Below are positions 62,144 to 64,000 of a stretch of DNA of 64,000 bases, one piece after another. The notes under the pieces were generated by a model. It did no database searches, had not been told where the DNA came from, and worked only from the letters and a program-made list of their open reading frames with translations. A program made the translations under genes and the position numbers. This DNA is from Candidatus Gastranaerophilales bacterium (lineage in GTDB: Bacteria > Cyanobacteriota > Vampirovibrionia > Gastranaerophilales > Gastranaerophilaceae). Within the stretch, counting starts at the first letter, position 1. Each line of letters opens with the position of its first letter. Location of the stretch: the NCBI GenBank assembly GCA_017467305.1, contig JAFTSM010000068.1, forward strand, positions 1 to 64,000. Direction: 5' to 3'.

Positions 62144-62386
62144 TTAACCAACTAATCCAGAGTCATCATATTCAGACGCTTTAACCATAATAGCGTGTTC
62201 AACTGGATTTTCTTTTTTGATTGATGTATCAAAAGGAACTTCGTCAAAGCTATATTCATCTTTAACTCTTTTTAATTGATTTTCGTCAACTAATTTTTTG
62301 GCAAGTTCTGCAATTTCATAAACTAATTGATATCTGTTTTCAGTTGTTTCGTTTAAGTCCCAAGCGATTTTTATAATTTGGTTCAT
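62144..62386 (-). CDS. rpoZ: Possible RNA polymerase omega subunit, 80 aa
   Basis: The protein has the omega-like stretch ENRYQLVYEIAELAKKL and, later, NPVEHAIMVKASEYDDSGLVG, which lines up with the KPV..AI.E... end of omega proteins, closest in form to cyanobacterial ones. Omega helps fold the β' subunit. GGAGGA four bases before the ATG at 62386 favours that start over 62398. The match is short and divergent, so the call is tentative. Confidence 0.5.
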   Translation of the reverse strand: MNQIIKIAWDLNETTENRYQLVYEIAELAKKLVDENQLKRVKDEYSFDEVPFDTSIKKENPVEHAIMVKASEYDDSGLVG

Positions 62387-62399
62387 AAATTCCTCCATT

Positions 62400-62708
62400 A
62401 TGATTTAAAGATAATCTAATAATACTATGCTCATTTTTTAATATCAAGCAAAGAATTTTATTTGTACTTCCCAAAATGTTAACTTTTGTAATGTGGCTGA
62501 AACTCATGCCGTATCATGCTTTTGCTTAAATGGCTGTTATTGTTGGGGTTGTGTTAAAAAATGTAAAAACAAATTTAAAATCATGGAAAACCATGTCACA
62601 TCATGGTTTTCATGATTTCTTGATGCTCGCTTGATTCAAAGCTTCTAGCCCTCGTTCATGTCCAAAACATATGATGTATATGGTAGTAGTTAATATTTAT
62701 AACGTTAT
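62400..62708. other. Gene-free region with a long imperfect hairpin
   Basis: No ORF with a ribosome binding site is seen on either strand. The region is richer in GC than other gaps and has many CATG words. AAATCATGGAAAACCATG (62578-62595) pairs with CATGGTTTTCATGATTT (62602-62618) with one bulged G and a six-base loop. No T run follows, so it is not a normal terminator. It could be a small RNA, a cis-regulatory structure for the TPR gene at 62709, or a repeat remnant. Confidence 0.5.
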
Positions 62709-63287
62709 ATGCAGAACACGAGCAATCTTTCATATATAGATAAATCAAAAGTAATCAATATTAAAACAGAACTTCTTTGTAGAGAAGCTGAGGATGATTT
62801 CTTCTATTTTAATAATGTAAATGCGGCTTATAGAAAGCTTAAAAAAGCTGTTGATTTGACTCCTTTCCATACAAAAAGCGTCTTATTATTTGCAGATGTT
62901 TGTTTTGTAAAAGGCTTGATAAAAGAAGCTTTAGAATTATATTTTCGTATTGAGAAAATATCATTATCAAATACAAAAGTTTTAGCTTCTATTGCAAATT
63001 GTAATTATGTATTGGGAAATTATTCTGTTGCAATGCAATATATAGATAAGGTTTTAGAATTACTTAATGATGAGAGTGTTTCTTTACAATCTCAGTTATT
63101 AGAAATCAAAATTAATATTTTGATGTCTGAAAGAAAATATAAACAAGCTTATGTGACTTTTATTCAAGCTCAAAATATATTAGATAGCCATTCTTTAAAA
63201 TCTATATATAATGTTAGTTATGAACTTTTGACTGAAAAAATAAACATTCAAAAGAAACTGCAAAAATCAAATTTAAAAATAGTATAG
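62709..63287 (+). CDS. TPR-like protein, 192 aa
   Basis: A small all-helical protein with about four TPR-like units (YRKLKKAVDLTPFHTKSV, ALELYFRIEKISLSNTKVL, NYVLGNYSVAMQYIDKVLELL). There is no ribosome binding site; TATAAC (62698-62703) lies five bases upstream of the ATG, so this may be another leaderless gene. It precedes the YbhN-type gene by 27 bases. The binding partner is unknown. Confidence 0.7.
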   Translation: MQNTSNLSYIDKSKVINIKTELLCREAEDDFFYFNNVNAAYRKLKKAVDLTPFHTKSVLLFADVCFVKGLIKEALELYFRIEKISLSNTKVLASIANCNYVLGNYSVAMQYIDKVLELLNDESVSLQSQLLEIKINILMSERKYKQAYVTFIQAQNILDSHSLKSIYNVSYELLTEKINIQKKLQKSNLKIV

Positions 63288-63314
63288 AATATTTTAAATA
63301 GTTAGGAAACAAAA

Positions 63315-64000
63315 GTGAAGATTGGAATAAAACGAATTATTTTATTATTAATTACGGTTGTCTTCTTGTATTTTGTTTTTGTGAATATTGATTTAAAAGA
63401 ACTATTTGAAGTTATAAAAGGATTTGATATCAAGTATTTGTTTTTGTTATCTATCTCAATAATGATATCTTTAAGTTTTAGAGGTTTGTGTTTTAAATAT
63501 TTGATATCAAAATCAGCAAATCCACCACTAAAAGTTTTGGCACCTTTGTGTATTGCTTCTGCTGGATTGAATATTGTTCTTCCAGCACGTGCTGGTGATA
63601 TATTTAGAGCATTTTTTGTTGGGCAAAAATATGGTGTTGATAAGGTAAAAGTTTTTGGCACAATTATGCTTGAACGTATTTTTGATGTATTTACCATATT
63701 CTGTTTTTTAATGGTAGGGGTTTTTGTATATAACCGTAATGAAATAGCTATGAATATGTGTGCAGTTGCTGCAGTTTGTATATTCTTGGGCATTACATTT
63801 GCTGTTTTAACATATAAGTTTAATAAAACAGATGTTATTTGTAACTTTTTAGTAGAAAAAACAAAATCATTACCAATGTCTTCTTTTGTCGAAAAAATTG
63901 TAGTATTTATAAATAAATTATGCAATTCTTTCTTTAATGGTTTTGAAGTTATAGATTCTCCAAAAAGAATTTTTTATGCACTTTCTGCTTCTGTTTGTAT
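63315..64000 (+). CDS. YbhN/AglD-type (LPG synthase membrane region, UPF0104) protein, cut by window end
   Basis: The frame opens with GTG at 63315 after AGGA and stays open to the last base. At least five hydrophobic helices are present. The family signature is LNIVLPARAGDIFRAFFVGQ followed by GTIMLERIFDVFTIF (~residues 92-130), which matches the lysylphosphatidylglycerol-synthase-like flippase domain. Such proteins are thought to move or modify polyprenyl-linked sugars or lipids. The C-terminus lies outside the window. Confidence 0.85.
   Translation, partial: MKIGIKRIILLLITVVFLYFVFVNIDLKELFEVIKGFDIKYLFLLSISIMISLSFRGLCFKYLISKSANPPLKVLAPLCIASAGLNIVLPARAGDIFRAFFVGQKYGVDKVKVFGTIMLERIFDVFTIFCFLMVGVFVYNRNEIAMNMCAVAAVCIFLGITFAVLTYKFNKTDVICNFLVEKTKSLPMSSFVEKIVVFINKLCNSFFNGFEVIDSPKRIFYALSASVC

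Noticed and set aside
63302..63925. Minus-strand ORF of 207 codons at the right edge
   Set aside because: The plus strand in this region encodes a clear YbhN-type membrane protein starting with GTG at 63315; the minus ORF is its shadow.
1..64000. CRISPR array, insertion sequence or prophage
   Set aside because: No regularly spaced direct repeats, transposase, integrase or structural phage gene was seen on either strand.

Overview
The window is AT-rich (roughly 30% GC), densely coded DNA from a Gram-negative anaerobe. LPS genes (lpxD-lpxC-fabZ-lpxA, an rfaE2-type gene), a desulfoferrodoxin, FabI, biotin genes and many membrane glycosyltransferases are present. No photosynthesis or respiration gene is visible. 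Several orphan proteins (a MGLAASQARFLG-type protein, proteins starting MRIN/MKIG followed by an F-G motif, a soluble FlhA-like protein) resemble what I recall from gut Gastranaerophilales (Vampirovibrionia, the non-photosynthetic sisters of Cyanobacteria). That is my best placement, but it is an inference made without a database search. No rRNA, tRNA, CRISPR array, insertion sequence or phage gene was found.

Layout. 1-5.1 kb: end of a class II aldolase gene, a DUF475 membrane protein, fabI, and ndk-tgt. 5.1-11 kb: a TPR protein, the DUF5989-SxtJ-carbamoyltransferase trio, a CooC-like ATPase and folD. 11.2-15.1 kb: two small orphans and the dTDP-rhamnose operon rfbC-B-D-A (minus strand). 15.2-17.7 kb: bioF-bioG-bioC. 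17.7-19.8 kb: a soluble FlhA-C-domain protein and an orphan. 19.8-26.4 kb: clpP, a ROK kinase, holA, holB, a nitrilase-family amidase, dacB and desulfoferrodoxin. 26.4-35.5 kb (minus): a degenerate HD-GYP protein, two tandem GT-C membrane glycosyltransferases, queA, yidC and a processive GT2. 35.6-38.8 kb: a membrane protein, miaA, an orphan and an HExxH protein. 38.8-49 kb (minus): an orphan, an M29 aminopeptidase, lpxA-fabZ-lpxC-lpxD, rfaE2, a PpiC lipoprotein and mfd. 49-53 kb: a secreted coiled-coil protein, comEC and a GT92 gene broken at a nine-G tract. 53-62 kb: lineage-specific orphans, a divergent GH77 glucanotransferase and adenine deaminase. 62-64 kb: rpsT, an omega-like protein, an unexplained hairpin region, a TPR protein and the start of a YbhN-type flippase-like protein.

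How it works together. Much of the window builds the envelope: lipid A, dTDP-rhamnose, carbamoylation, polyprenol-dependent glycosyl transfer, PBP4, YidC and PpiC. A phase-variable glycosyltransferase candidate fits that theme. Points most worth a second look are the G9 tract in the GT92 gene, the DUF4177-FlhA fusion without membrane domain, a set of promoters whose -10 box ends exactly six bases before the start codon (likely leaderless mRNAs), a probable ATT start codon, terminator hairpins whose 3' arm carries the next gene's ribosome binding site, and a family of N-terminal F-G tags on otherwise unrelated proteins.
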